49,817 nt of DNA from Promethearchaeota archaeon Loki_b32 (GCA_005223125.1 NJBH01000030.1:1-49817); one strand, 5' to 3'; counted from the first letter of the stretch, positions 36,038-46,170 are shown. Notes: a model not told the origin generated them from the letters alone. Program-made: numbers and translations.

Positions 36038-37144
36038 TTAATCTTTATTTAGTGGGAGTGAAAAACAAAATTTGGCTCCTTTATTTCTCCCTTCAGACTC
36101 TACCCATATTTCTCCGCCATGTAATTCAACTATTTTCTTCGAAGTATATAATCCCATTCCCGTTCCCTCAATGCTAATATCCCAACCTTGACCATATCGT
36201 TCAATTTTTCCAAACTGTTTAAAAAGTTTCTTCTTTTCATCTTCTGACAGACCAATTCCATTATCTTGAACAGATACAATTACATAATCCTCAACTTTTT
36301 CAGTTTGAATTTTTATCTCTCCATATGGAGGTGTATATTTTATAGCATTAATGATTAAATGAGTGACAACTTCATAAATTCTCTCTTTCTCAAAATTAAG
36401 AATCATTTTATCTGGAATATCTAAATTTATAAAATTACTTCTTGTTTTTGCTAAACCTCGTAAATCTTTTACGCAAAACCTTATTAAAAACGAAAGATCT
36501 TCTTTACTCGGTTTAAATTGTATTTTACCTGATTCTAATATGGAGCTTTCTAAAAGCTTATTGATAATTGTCTCAAGTCGCTCAGTTCCATTACTGATCT
36601 CACTTAATATTGAGAGGACATCATCATCAAACTTTTCTTTATGTAGCTCTAATAACAGATCAGTAAAACCTTTGATTGAAATAAGAGGTGTCTTTAATTC
36701 ATGTGATGTTCTCTCAATTAATTCTGTTTTCAATTGATTTATTTCTTTCAATTCTCGTTCTGCTTTTTTTTTTTCAGTAATATCCCTTAAAACCCCTATA
36801 ATTTTTGCTTTATTGTTAATTTTTACTAAAGAACCTTTAGCAAACACGTATACGTAATGTCCTTTCTTATGTCTAATTTTATATTCTATAGCAACTATGT
36901 CTTCTCCTCCTATTGCCCTTTGAAAATTTTCAATTATGGTTTCCATATCATCTGGATGGATGTAGCTAAAAAACTGATTCCCAATTACTTCCTCAGGTGT
37001 ATATCCGAGTATATCATAGACTTGTGGACTAAGATATGTAAAGGTTCCATCTAAATCAATCTCAACAATAATATCTAAAATATTATTGATAAGAAATTGA
37101 TACTCTTTACCTGATTTTTTCATTATACTTTTAATTTCAGTCAA
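36038..37144 (-). CDS. PAS-domain sensor histidine kinase
   Basis: 368 residues from a TTG start. One PAS/PAC domain (about 15-130: DLDGTFTYLSPQVYDILGY, then GVLRDITEKKKAE), a HisKA domain with phospho-acceptor SHELKTPL (His near 153), and an HATPase domain with HLIINAIKYTPP (N box), DNGIGLS (G1), GTGMGLYTSKKI (G2). No membrane segment: a cytosolic sensor. Closest to classic HisKA kinases, unlike the one at 19.4 kb. Faces away from the archaemetzincin gene. Complete. Confidence 0.9.
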   Translation of the reverse strand: MTEIKSIMKKSGKEYQFLINNILDIIVEIDLDGTFTYLSPQVYDILGYTPEEVIGNQFFSYIHPDDMETIIENFQRAIGGEDIVAIEYKIRHKKGHYVYVFAKGSLVKINNKAKIIGVLRDITEKKKAERELKEINQLKTELIERTSHELKTPLISIKGFTDLLLELHKEKFDDDVLSILSEISNGTERLETIINKLLESSILESGKIQFKPSKEDLSFLIRFCVKDLRGLAKTRSNFINLDIPDKMILNFEKERIYEVVTHLIINAIKYTPPYGEIKIQTEKVEDYVIVSVQDNGIGLSEDEKKKLFKQFGKIERYGQGWDISIEGTGMGLYTSKKIVELHGGEIWVESEGRNKGAKFCFSLPLNKD

Positions 37145-37324
37145 AATTAACTCAACCCAACGAAATATATTAATTAACTGATTATGATTTGATATAATTA
37201 GAAAGGATTGTTATGAATAATTTAGAAGTTACTTACTTATTTAAAAATTAGCATCTAGGAGTGTAATTTTAAATTTTAATTGATACCTTTTTAATTAAAA
37301 TATGCTTATATTTACATAATTTAA

Positions 37325-37903
37325 ATGATGAAAACTATTAATTTGTTAAAAATAGGAGACCTAAATCATTCTGTCTTAGTGAAATTAAAGAAAAAACTTG
37401 AATTAGGGTTTAAAAGATTTAATTTATCTGTCAATATTGTCCAAGAAGAAATTCCTCTCGAAGAAACAGAGTATAATCCGAGAAAAAGACAATATAATGC
37501 TATAAAAATTTTAAAAAAAATTATAATATATGCTCAGAATAAAAAAGATTTCCATGTGTTAGGTGTCATGGATAAGGATATCTTTTCTAGTGGGTTAAAA
37601 TTTGTATTTGGCAGAGCTATTAAAGCGGAAGGTAGAGCTCCAGAATCTCCTATTGTGGCTCTTATCTCAATTACAAGGCTCAGAGAATCCTTTTATGGTA
37701 GAACTGAAAACAAAGGTCTTTTTGAATTAAGGATATTAAAAGAAGCTATTCACGAACTTGGACATACTTTTAATTTAGACCATTGCAATAAACTTTGTAT
37801 TATGCGATTTTCAAATTCAATATCAGATACAGATGAAAAACCTCCGAAATTTTGTGAAGATTGTGTGAATAAATTAGAGATTTTCTTTAAAAATTCATCT
37901 TAA
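37325..37903 (+). CDS. amzA: Archaemetzincin
   Basis: 192 residues. Extended zinc motif HELGHTFNLDHC (143-154) with three histidine ligands, followed by CIM (Met-turn region) and CEDC, which provides the second, structural zinc site with Cys154 and Cys158. This exact pattern defines archaemetzincins, soluble metalloproteases of archaea and vertebrates with unclear physiological substrate. Length normal for the archaeal form. Stop codon is 6 bases from the convergent ADP-ribosylglycohydrolase gene. Confidence 0.9.
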   Translation: MMKTINLLKIGDLNHSVLVKLKKKLELGFKRFNLSVNIVQEEIPLEETEYNPRKRQYNAIKILKKIIIYAQNKKDFHVLGVMDKDIFSSGLKFVFGRAIKAEGRAPESPIVALISITRLRESFYGRTENKGLFELRILKEAIHELGHTFNLDHCNKLCIMRFSNSISDTDEKPPKFCEDCVNKLEIFFKNSS

Positions 37904-37908
37904 TCATT

Positions 37909-38910
37909 TTAATATCTTCTTTTATATTTGTTATAAAGTTCCTCACTGATATTCAAGATTTTTTTATTATCTTTAGCTAATTTTATTAAATCAGGTGAAA
38001 TATTTTCCAAACCAAAATAAACACCAGCTAAACTTCCCCCAATCGCTCCGACTGTATCACTATCACCACCAGCGGTTGCAAGCTCAAAAATACACTCTTT
38101 AAAAGAAGTAAGTCTTTTTAAAAATATGAAAATTGAACAAATAACTGTACTTATCGTATATGGATGAACAAACGCTTGACCTAAATATTGTTCAATAAAA
38201 TATGGTGATTTAACTCCAGCTTGAGAAAACTTAATCAGTCCCGATTCAATTGGTATGTTCAAATTCGATTTCAATTTATTTAAAATTTGAATGAATTCTT
38301 CCCAAATTTCTTCTTGGGAATTAGAAATTGAGGTAGTAATGACATCAAAAAATTCATCTATGGAAAAACCAGTTTCTGGATCTTTATCAATTAAAAATGC
38401 AATAGCTCTTGCGATAACTACAGCCCCAGCTGAAGCGGCAGGATGAGAATGGGTAATTATACTGGATTTGATCGCTGTTGTTTTTAATGCTTTAATATCT
38501 TTACTGTAAAATAATCCAACCGGTGCAATCCTCATTGTAGTACCGTTCCCACCAGAATTCGATGCAGCTTCTTTCCAATGAACTCCATACTTTAACTTAC
38601 GGATGGAAGAAATACAACCGTAACCTGGGCCAATAGGAGGATCATCTAACCAATTTATATATTCTCTGATAAAATAATCGATATTAAAGCCATTACCTTT
38701 AATTAAAGCTTCAGCCGTATGAAGTGTTAGTTGTGAATCATCAGTATAGGTTCTAAATAATCGTCTATTATTATGTCTAAATTCTTCAAAATCATCGAAG
38801 TAGGAATATATTTCAGAACGAAGCTTCCCTTCAAAAGGATGTCCTAGTGTATCTCCTATAGTAACGCCTAATAGACAACCTTGAAATTTATCCAATAGAT
38901 CGATTTGCAT
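37909..38910 (-). CDS. ADP-ribosylglycohydrolase family protein
   Basis: 333 residues of the DraG/ARH fold. N-terminal FQGCLLGVTIGDTLG, the first metal site TYTDDSQLTLHTAEAL (about 68-83), the THSHPAASAG helix, and the C-terminal metal site TAGGDSDTVGAIGGSLAG. Both dimagnesium sites are intact, so the enzyme should remove ADP-ribose from proteins or small molecules. No ADP-ribosyltransferase gene is visible nearby. Complete, ATG start. Confidence 0.9.
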   Translation of the reverse strand: MQIDLLDKFQGCLLGVTIGDTLGHPFEGKLRSEIYSYFDDFEEFRHNNRRLFRTYTDDSQLTLHTAEALIKGNGFNIDYFIREYINWLDDPPIGPGYGCISSIRKLKYGVHWKEAASNSGGNGTTMRIAPVGLFYSKDIKALKTTAIKSSIITHSHPAASAGAVVIARAIAFLIDKDPETGFSIDEFFDVITTSISNSQEEIWEEFIQILNKLKSNLNIPIESGLIKFSQAGVKSPYFIEQYLGQAFVHPYTISTVICSIFIFLKRLTSFKECIFELATAGGDSDTVGAIGGSLAGVYFGLENISPDLIKLAKDNKKILNISEELYNKYKRRY

Positions 38911-38959
38911 AATAAGTTAGAATTGAGTTAAAATTATAAAATAGTCATTTTTAATTCTT

Positions 38960-39175
38960 TTATTTTTTATGTATGCTTAAAAGATTGAACATAAACTCTC
39001 CATCATTGTACTCAAGAACTTTATATCCTTTTTTATTCAATAAAGTAATCTCACCATTCTTATTGAGAGCAACAAAAATAACACCTGCCAGATCTAAATA
39101 CAAATCTGCTCGAATCTGCTCTTTCTTTAGTCTTTCTTCTATTTTCTCTTTTTCTGTAATATTTTCTAAGGTCAA
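38960..39175 (-). pseudogene. PAS-kinase fragment
   Basis: 71 residues from a TTG. Begins with the PAC-linker TLENITEKEKIEERLKKEQIRA and continues as a PAS domain start (LYLDLAGVIFVALNKNGEIT...NKKGYKVLEYND) that breaks off after about 45 residues. Kinase domains are absent and the upstream frame closes after a few codons. It is the internal piece of a decayed multi-PAS histidine kinase. Confidence 0.6.
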
Positions 39176-39384
39176 ATTAGTAAAAGCGTCCTAATTCTTT
39201 AATAAACATATAATTCAATATTTTTATTCCATATCCAATGATAAAATTTTTGATATTTAACATTAATTATTTCAGAAAAAGTATTGGTATCAGATCACTT
39301 TATCATCACTGAATTTTGTATCTGACCAGATTTTTTTCTTTAAATACACGTGATTCAATTTCCTTATAATGTTATTAATAAGTC

Positions 39385-39392
39385 TTATATAC
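39385..39392 (+). promoter_or_regulatory. TATA box of dapA-dapB
   Basis: TTATATAC about 58 bases before the dapA ATG. A GGAT Shine-Dalgarno-like string precedes the ATG by about nine bases. Confidence 0.4.
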
Positions 39393-39449
39393 GATTTTTA
39401 CTAATAATTGCTTTAATTATTCATTTAAAATTGAAAGGATGATCTATTT

Positions 39450-40349
39450 ATGCCTGGTATTGAAAAATTAAAAAATGTAATCACTGCAATGATCACACCG
39501 TTTAATGATGAACTAGTTCTTGACGAGGAGAAATATAGAGAATTTATACGATTTCAAATCGAAAATGGATGTCAAATCTTGACAATGGGTACAACAGGAG
39601 AAAGTGCTACCATGTCGCATGAAGAACATCACATTGCAATGGATATCGCCCTTGATGAGGCTAAAAAGAGTGATAAAAATCCTTTTGTTTTAGCTGGAAC
39701 AGGAAGTAATTCTACGAAAGAAGCGATTTCCTTATCCCAATACGCTGAAAAAGGGGGAGCAGATGGGTGTTTAGTTGTTGTTCCTTATTATAATAAACCA
39801 GTTCAACATAGTTTAATAGATCATTTTTCAGCAATAGCCGATTCTGTTTCTCTCCCTATAATTTTATATAATGTTCCCAGTCGTACTGGGAGAAATTTAG
39901 AACCGGAAACAGTCTCTAAATTAGCAAATACTAAAGATAACATTGTAGGGATAAAATGCGCTAGCGGAAATATTGATCAAATTACTAAAATTATTAAGAC
40001 AACCCCTGATGATTTTCTTGTTTTAAGTGGAGATGATAGTATGACTTATCATATCATGGCATTAGGAGGTAAAGGAGTTATAAGTGTTGCTTCTAATATT
40101 ATTCCTTTAAAGATAGTTGAATTTACAAGCAGCATGCTTAATAATGATTGGGGAAAAGCAAGAAATATGCAATTAAAACTATATGATCTATTCAAGGTTC
40201 TGTTCATTGAAACAAATCCTGGTCCAGTAAAATTTGCTGCCGAGATTATGGGTTTAATGAATAAAAGGATGAGAATGCCATTGACACCCCCATTAGAAGC
40301 AAATCAAAAGAAAATAAAAGATGTATTACAAAATTTAAATCTAATCTAA
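39450..40349 (+). CDS. dapA: 4-hydroxy-tetrahydrodipicolinate synthase
   Basis: 299 residues of the Schiff-base aldolase family. Substrate loop GTTGESATMS (about 46-55), catalytic tyrosine in LYNVPSRTG near 140, and Schiff-base Lys169 in GIKCASG. Condenses pyruvate with aspartate semialdehyde, the first committed step of the diaminopimelate route to lysine. dapB follows after 20 bases. KCASG instead of the common KEASG is a minor variation. Complete, ATG start. Confidence 0.9.
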   Translation: MPGIEKLKNVITAMITPFNDELVLDEEKYREFIRFQIENGCQILTMGTTGESATMSHEEHHIAMDIALDEAKKSDKNPFVLAGTGSNSTKEAISLSQYAEKGGADGCLVVVPYYNKPVQHSLIDHFSAIADSVSLPIILYNVPSRTGRNLEPETVSKLANTKDNIVGIKCASGNIDQITKIIKTTPDDFLVLSGDDSMTYHIMALGGKGVISVASNIIPLKIVEFTSSMLNNDWGKARNMQLKLYDLFKVLFIETNPGPVKFAAEIMGLMNKRMRMPLTPPLEANQKKIKDVLQNLNLI

Positions 40350-40369
40350 TTTATCACTGAGGCTTAAAT

Positions 40370-41191
40370 ATGATTAAATTATTAATCTTAGGACCAACTG
40401 GTTCGATGGGCAGACTAATAAGTAAAATAGCATTAGAAGATGATGAAATTGAGGTTGTTGCAGCTTGCGATGTAAATAACATTGGTAAAGAATTAGGGTT
40501 CATAATAGGTCTAAACGATCCAAATAAAATAAAAGTAGATGATGTCAATAGATTACAAGAAATTATAAATAAAACTCATCCAGATGTAGCAGTAGATTTT
40601 ACAATTGCAAAAGCGACGGAAAAAAATTGTTTACTTTGTGCAGAAAATGGAATAAGATGTGTTATCGGTACAACTGCAATGTCAGAGAAATTTCTCACTA
40701 AATTTGAAGAATTAGTAAGAAATAATAAAGCACCAGCAGTTATTTCACCCAACATGGCTACTGGTGTGAATATAATCTTTAAAATGGCTTCAATATTAAC
40801 AGAATATTTAACTAATTGGGATATTGAAGTGTTAGAAGCACATCACCATAGAAAAATTGATGCACCAAGCGGAACCGCATTGAAGATAGGACAGATAATA
40901 AGTAATACGCTTGGTTCTGATTTTGAAAAAATAGCTAAATTTGGACGAAGTAGAGGGCCCAATAAGCGCACAGTGGGGGCAATAAATGAAATAGGAATTC
41001 ATTCGATTAGAGCAGGGGATATTGTAGGAGATCATACAATACTATATGCTGGTCCTGGAGAAAGAATTGAATTAAGACATCAAGCTCATAGTAGAGAATG
41101 TTTTGCTAATGGGGCTATAAAAGCAATAAAATTTGTAGCAAACGCTAAAGAAAATAAAATTTACTCTACGAGTGAAGTTCTAGGACTGTAG
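40370..41191 (+). CDS. dapB: 4-hydroxy-tetrahydrodipicolinate reductase
   Basis: 273 residues. NAD(P)-binding GPTGSMGRLI (8-17), the hinge motif TTAMSEK, SPNMATGVN, and the active-site signature EAHHHRKIDAPSGTA carrying the catalytic His-His-His-Arg and Lys-Ile-Asp residues. Second enzyme of the diaminopimelate pathway; co-transcribed with dapA. Length and motifs are complete. Confidence 0.95.
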   Translation: MIKLLILGPTGSMGRLISKIALEDDEIEVVAACDVNNIGKELGFIIGLNDPNKIKVDDVNRLQEIINKTHPDVAVDFTIAKATEKNCLLCAENGIRCVIGTTAMSEKFLTKFEELVRNNKAPAVISPNMATGVNIIFKMASILTEYLTNWDIEVLEAHHHRKIDAPSGTALKIGQIISNTLGSDFEKIAKFGRSRGPNKRTVGAINEIGIHSIRAGDIVGDHTILYAGPGERIELRHQAHSRECFANGAIKAIKFVANAKENKIYSTSEVLGL

Positions 41192-41434
41192 TAGTTAATC
41201 TGACTGAAAATATCAATTAGGATAAGATAAAATTATAAAAAAAATCAGTGCAGATCAGTATTATCATTAATCTTCTTAGTTTTAGATCTTAATTCAGATT
41301 TCATATTGCCAATACTTCATCGAGAGTATTAAAGGGTATCCAAGCCTTAATACTCCCACATTTTATAATTTTATCTCAATAATAAATAATAGATTCAAAT
41401 TTTTATTTTTATTGTTTCACATAACGAAATATTA

Positions 41435-42748
41435 TTATTTTAAATAATCTGGTACTATTTGGTTTCTCAATAAATCGTCATAAGTTTCTTCTTCGCGGAT
41501 TTTAAATGTATTTCCATCATTTATTAAAATTTCTGCGGGTCTTGGTCTTGAATTATAGGGACTACTCATGGTGAAGCCATATGCACCCGCATCTAATATA
41601 GTTAGGTAATCTCCTTCACTTAATTCTGGTAGAACTCTTTCTTTACCAAAAATATCGCCTGATTCACATATAGGTCCAACGATATCGTATTTTGAATTTT
41701 CTTCCTTATCTCTTTCATCACAAACAATTATATGATGATATGAACCATACAATGTGGGTCGAATTAGAGTATTGAATCCCGCATCTATTCCAGCAAACAA
41801 TTTAAAACCATTATCTTTTATGGTATTGACTTGCGTTAAAAGAATACTTGATTCAGCAGAAATATATCGTCCTGGTTCAATAAAAATACAAGGTTCTCCA
41901 ATCTCTCCATTTTCTATACTTTCTTTAAATTTTTTAATTACAATATCGCTATATCTGTTTAAATCAAGGGGATCTGTTTCTGGATGGTATGGTATACCCA
42001 AACCTCCACCAAAATCCACAAATTCAAAATGGATTCCTAGTTCTTTTATGATTTTTTCTATTATTATAAGAAATTTTTCAACAGGCATCTCATAATCGTT
42101 AGCCTCAATAATTCCAGAACCAATATGTTGGTGAATACCAAATTTCTTAAAGCCTAATTCTTTTGCCTTTGAATATACCTTAACCATTTGATGCTCTAAA
42201 ATCCCAAATTTAATATCTTTTCCTGTTGTTATAGTATGAGGATGATGTCCAGCCCCAAATTCTGGATTATACCTAAAAGAAATGAGGATTTTCTCTTTTT
42301 CTAATTTTTCATAAATCTTTGCTAATCTTTTTAATTGGCTGAAACTATCTAAATTTACTAATATATCCTGCTTAACTGAGAATTCGAAATCTTGATCAGT
42401 AAACATATTCCCTGTATAGATTATTCGATCTGGTGGAATTCCCGATTTCAAACATGTATAAATCTCGCCTGTTGATGAACAATCAAAATAAGATCCTTCA
42501 GAGCTTAATATTTTTAAAATTGCTAAATTGGTATTTGATTTTACAGCAAAATAAATCCTATTTTTTTTATATACTAGATTAAGCATATATTTTAATTCTT
42601 TATATCTCTTTCGAATCATCTGTTCATTAATAACATAAATGGGAGTTCCATATTTTTCAGCGATGTCAAGCGTGTTTAAATTCGCAAAGTATAATATTCC
42701 CTGTCTATATTCTAAATCTTTATAATTCAACCAATCAACATAGTTCAT
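41435..42748 (-). CDS. lysA: Diaminopimelate decarboxylase
   Basis: 437 residues of fold-type III PLP decarboxylases. PLP-lysine Lys70 in FAVKSNTN, the HIGSGI motif, the phosphate-binding FGGGLGIPY, EPGRYISAESS, and CESGDIFGKE, which contributes the catalytic cysteine of the partner subunit. Converts meso-diaminopimelate to lysine, last step of the pathway. Lies 56 bases after dapF in the same direction, so dapF-lysA form one unit facing dapA-dapB. Complete. Confidence 0.95.
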   Translation of the reverse strand: MNYVDWLNYKDLEYRQGILYFANLNTLDIAEKYGTPIYVINEQMIRKRYKELKYMLNLVYKKNRIYFAVKSNTNLAILKILSSEGSYFDCSSTGEIYTCLKSGIPPDRIIYTGNMFTDQDFEFSVKQDILVNLDSFSQLKRLAKIYEKLEKEKILISFRYNPEFGAGHHPHTITTGKDIKFGILEHQMVKVYSKAKELGFKKFGIHQHIGSGIIEANDYEMPVEKFLIIIEKIIKELGIHFEFVDFGGGLGIPYHPETDPLDLNRYSDIVIKKFKESIENGEIGEPCIFIEPGRYISAESSILLTQVNTIKDNGFKLFAGIDAGFNTLIRPTLYGSYHHIIVCDERDKEENSKYDIVGPICESGDIFGKERVLPELSEGDYLTILDAGAYGFTMSSPYNSRPRPAEILINDGNTFKIREEETYDDLLRNQIVPDYLK

Positions 42749-42804
42749 GATATCACGAAAGTGGGTTAATGAAAATAATAATTATTACACTTTGAGATAA
42801 ATCT

Positions 42805-43686
42805 TTATATCTCGATTCTCTCAAGTATACCGTCGAATACCTTTTCTATTGGACCTTCCATGAGAACTCTTCTCCCTATATAGGTAATTTTTAAATCTCC
42901 TCCATCATTATGTACAACTATAGGTACATTTTCATTGAAAATACCTAATATCGTACCAGCTACAACTGTAGCACATGCTCCTGTGCCACATGATTTAGTT
43001 ATACCAACTCCTCTTTCAAATACTCTTACAATACTTTCTTCCTTAGAAATTGCTTTAACAAATTCAACATTGACTTTATTTGGAAAACGATCATGAGATT
43101 CTATTGCCGCCCCATACATATTTAATTTATCATCATCAAATTCCTCTTCAGTAAAGATAACGGCATGGGGATTTCCCATTGAAACAGCTGTAAAATTAAA
43201 AATTTTATCCAAAATAACTAAAGGTTCATTAACACATCGATCTACATTACTATCCAAAAGCACAGGGATTTCTTCACAATTTAAAATAGGGGGCCCCATA
43301 TCAATCTCCACGCTTTTCACTCGGTTATTAACTATGTTAAGTTTAGCAACCATGATTCCTTTAAGGGTCTCGATCTTGATCTTATCTTTTTTAACAATAT
43401 TACTTTCATAGATGTATTTTGAAAAACATCTAATTCCATTTCCGCACATTTCTGCTTCTAATCCATCACTGTTAAATATCCTCATTTTTATATCGGCATC
43501 TTTCGATTCACATACAAAAATTAAGCCATCTGCTCCGATTGAAAAATGAATTTCACATAATTTAAGTGCTAAGGTTGACTTTTTATTCTCTGGAATTCTC
43601 CATTTGATATCATCAATTATAATATAATCATTCCCTAAGCCATGATATTTTCCAAATTCTAAATTTTTTAAAATAAATTGCTCCAT
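42805..43686 (-). CDS. dapF: Diaminopimelate epimerase
   Basis: 293 residues. Two pseudo-symmetric halves each with its catalytic cysteine: MCGNGIRC (Cys81) and KSCGTGACA near residue 233. FGKYHGLGNDYI at the N-terminus is the family signature. Interconverts LL- and meso-diaminopimelate, the substrate of LysA. The missing step between DapB and DapF, the LL-aminotransferase DapL or the succinylase route, is not encoded in this window. Complete, ATG start. Confidence 0.95.
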   Translation of the reverse strand: MEQFILKNLEFGKYHGLGNDYIIIDDIKWRIPENKKSTLALKLCEIHFSIGADGLIFVCESKDADIKMRIFNSDGLEAEMCGNGIRCFSKYIYESNIVKKDKIKIETLKGIMVAKLNIVNNRVKSVEIDMGPPILNCEEIPVLLDSNVDRCVNEPLVILDKIFNFTAVSMGNPHAVIFTEEEFDDDKLNMYGAAIESHDRFPNKVNVEFVKAISKEESIVRVFERGVGITKSCGTGACATVVAGTILGIFNENVPIVVHNDGGDLKITYIGRRVLMEGPIEKVFDGILERIEI

Positions 43687-43825
43687 GTAATATCTAAGGT
43701 ATGTACTTTAGACAATAATATTTAATTTTATTCATACTTCAAAAAAATTACTAAAGTGAATTTTAATTAAAACTCATAATTATAATATAATATATTTTTT
43801 TGAATCAGATACAATAACTTTTATT

Positions 43826-44371
43826 ATGAACTATAAAAAGCTCTCAATATCGATTTTTTTACTACTTTTATTAGTACCAATTATTAACGCAAAAGCCTTC
43901 ACCTATATAGATAATATTAAAGATGGAAATTACATTTTTTTTCTAATTGACTTGGAGAGTGGAAATCATCTTGAACTTAGCTTAACTCATGAGGGAAGTG
44001 GTAATTTTACTCTTTTTATATTTAATTCGCGGCCCAGTGATTCAAATGTAAATGAGGATAAAACTCTAAAATCAAAAATTTTCAATAATCCGCCAACTGT
44101 TGATTACAATTTGGATGATAATCCATATATTAATTACACTGCTACAGTGACAAAGATATATTATATAGAAATCATAATCGTTGGTGGTGGTCCAGATACC
44201 TTTACTTTAATATCTACTCGATATCACGCCAATAATTCCTTAAACGATAAGGATTTAACAAGATATTATCTACCAATAATTCCTGGTTTTCAATTAGAAT
44301 ACTTATTAATCTCACTTACTTTCACAATAGGAGTAATATTTATACTACTTAAAAAAAAGATGAGTAATTGA
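43826..44371 (+). CDS. Secreted surface protein with C-terminal PGF-type membrane anchor
   Basis: 181 residues: signal peptide (1-22, cleavage near INAKA), an external domain of about 125 residues with beta-rich sequence and several NxS/T sequons, then IIPGFQLEYLL, a hydrophobic helix and a KKK tail (about 150-178). The tripartite end (PGF, helix, basic cluster) resembles archaeal sorting signals of the PGF-CTERM kind, including forms described from Asgard archaea. The external domain resembles the bacterial pre-peptidase fold only loosely. Function unknown. Confidence 0.65.
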   Translation: MNYKKLSISIFLLLLLVPIINAKAFTYIDNIKDGNYIFFLIDLESGNHLELSLTHEGSGNFTLFIFNSRPSDSNVNEDKTLKSKIFNNPPTVDYNLDDNPYINYTATVTKIYYIEIIIVGGGPDTFTLISTRYHANNSLNDKDLTRYYLPIIPGFQLEYLLISLTFTIGVIFILLKKKMSN

Positions 44372-44475
44372 AAATAATATTTTTAATATATCCAAAAATA
44401 TCTTCTTTTAGATAACTATTTTGAAATTAATTAGAAAAAGTTGTTTTATAAGAGCAATATGTAGAAAGCAATAAA

Positions 44476-44480
44476 GGAGG
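44476..44480 (+). promoter_or_regulatory. Shine-Dalgarno of the acyl-CoA ligase gene
   Basis: GGAGG ten bases before the ATG at 44491. Clear ribosome binding sites are not universal in this window, so this one marks strong initiation. Confidence 0.55.
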
Positions 44481-44490
44481 ATAAATAAAA

Positions 44491-46170
44491 ATGTATGAGA
44501 AAAAGCCTTGGTTAAAATTTTATGATAAGCATGTTCCTGAATATATTGATTATCCAAGAACTACAATGTATAACGCTGTATTAAAAACCTCTGAAAAATA
44601 TCCTGAGTCAATAGCTTATGATTTTATGGGATATGAATCTACGTATAAACAATTGATTGAACAAATTGATCAATGTGCTAAAGCCCTATTCAATTTAGGA
44701 TTAAGAAAGGGCGATCGGATGACAATAGCAATGCCAACAACACCTCAAGGGATTATCTGTTTCTATGCAATAAATAAAATTGGGGCAATTGCCAGTATGA
44801 TCCATCCTCTAAGTCCTCCAAAACAGATTGAATTTTTCTTAAACCTGAGTAATAGTACGTTTGCTCTTACAATTGATAAAATATATCCTAATTTCGAGAA
44901 AATTTTTGATAAAACACCCTTAAAAGCATTAATACTAACTCAACTAAGTCAAGATAAAGTTGAAATACCCGAAAATCCACAAATTACTTGGTGGAAATAC
45001 ATCATGGCTAAAGAATATGGTGATATTCCAAAAATTCAAGTAAATCCTGATGAAATGGCAGCAATCTTATATTCTGGAGGAACGACCGGTGTTCCAAAAG
45101 GTATAATGCTCTCTAATTACAATTTTATAGCAGAAGGAACTCAAACCGCGACATGGATGAACTTATCAGATAGAGATTCAGCTCTTGCAATATTACCAAT
45201 TTTTCATGGTTTTGGACTTGGAATATGCGTTAATGCTGTATTTATGGGTGGTGGAAAAAGTATATTAGTTCCCTCATTTACACCTGATCAAGTTGCGGAT
45301 TTAATTAAAACTAAAAAACCAAACTTGATATTTGGGGTTCCTACGTTATATGAAGCTCTTAACCGAAACCCAAATTTCCAAAACACAGACTTAAGCTTTT
45401 TAAAAGCAGCATTTTGTGGAGCAGATACTCTGCCACGTACTACAAAAGAAAAATTTGAAGAAATTTGTAGAAATAATAGCTCGAATGTTCAACTCCGGGA
45501 AGGATATGGATTAACAGAAGCGGTTACTGGAATTTGTGCTATGCCATTAGGTGAATATAGAGAGGGAAGTATCGGAATTCCTTTTCCTGATATGATAATG
45601 AAAATAGTAAATATTGATACATCAGAAGAAGCTCCAATTGGTCAAGAGGGCGAGTTATGTATCAATGGACCTGCCGTCATGTTAGGGTATCTAAACAAAC
45701 CTGAAGAGACTGCTGAAACTTTAAAAAAACACAATGATGGAAAAATTTGGCTCCACACAGGAGATATCGCAACAATGGATAAAGACGGATTCTTCTATTT
45801 CAAAATTAGACTTAAAAGAATGATAAAATCATCTGGTTTTAATGTATATCCCGTTCAGGTCGAAAATATTCTTTATAAACATCCTGATGTCCTTGAAGCT
45901 TGTGTTATTGGAGTACCCGATGAAAAACAAGTCCAAATAGTTAAAGCATTTGTAGTTTTAAAAGATCCTAAAAATGAAAGTAAAGAATTGGAAAAAGTAT
46001 TAATTGAATACTGTACTGAAAATTTAATCAAATGGAGTTGCCCACGAGAAATTGAGTTTACCAATCAATTACCTAAAACATTGGTTGGAAAAATTGACTT
46101 TAAACAGTTAGAGGAACAAGAAATAGCAAAATTAAAAGCAAAAGGAAAATATATCGGAGAAAAAGACTAG
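44491..46170 (+). CDS. AMP-forming acyl-CoA synthetase (acyl-CoA ligase)
   Basis: 559 residues of the ANL adenylate-forming superfamily. P-loop-like SGGTTGVPKG (195-204), the A5 motif REGYGLTEAV, the ATP-binding HTGDIATMDKDGF, the hinge and KRMIKSSGFNVYPVQVEN, and the catalytic lysine in PKTLVGKIDF near the C-terminus. It activates a medium- or long-chain fatty or aromatic acid with ATP and CoA. It precedes cdhD by about 220 bases in the same direction but with its own terminator-like T runs, so a shared function is not certain. Complete. Confidence 0.9.
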   Translation: MYEKKPWLKFYDKHVPEYIDYPRTTMYNAVLKTSEKYPESIAYDFMGYESTYKQLIEQIDQCAKALFNLGLRKGDRMTIAMPTTPQGIICFYAINKIGAIASMIHPLSPPKQIEFFLNLSNSTFALTIDKIYPNFEKIFDKTPLKALILTQLSQDKVEIPENPQITWWKYIMAKEYGDIPKIQVNPDEMAAILYSGGTTGVPKGIMLSNYNFIAEGTQTATWMNLSDRDSALAILPIFHGFGLGICVNAVFMGGGKSILVPSFTPDQVADLIKTKKPNLIFGVPTLYEALNRNPNFQNTDLSFLKAAFCGADTLPRTTKEKFEEICRNNSSNVQLREGYGLTEAVTGICAMPLGEYREGSIGIPFPDMIMKIVNIDTSEEAPIGQEGELCINGPAVMLGYLNKPEETAETLKKHNDGKIWLHTGDIATMDKDGFFYFKIRLKRMIKSSGFNVYPVQVENILYKHPDVLEACVIGVPDEKQVQIVKAFVVLKDPKNESKELEKVLIEYCTENLIKWSCPREIEFTNQLPKTLVGKIDFKQLEEQEIAKLKAKGKYIGEKD

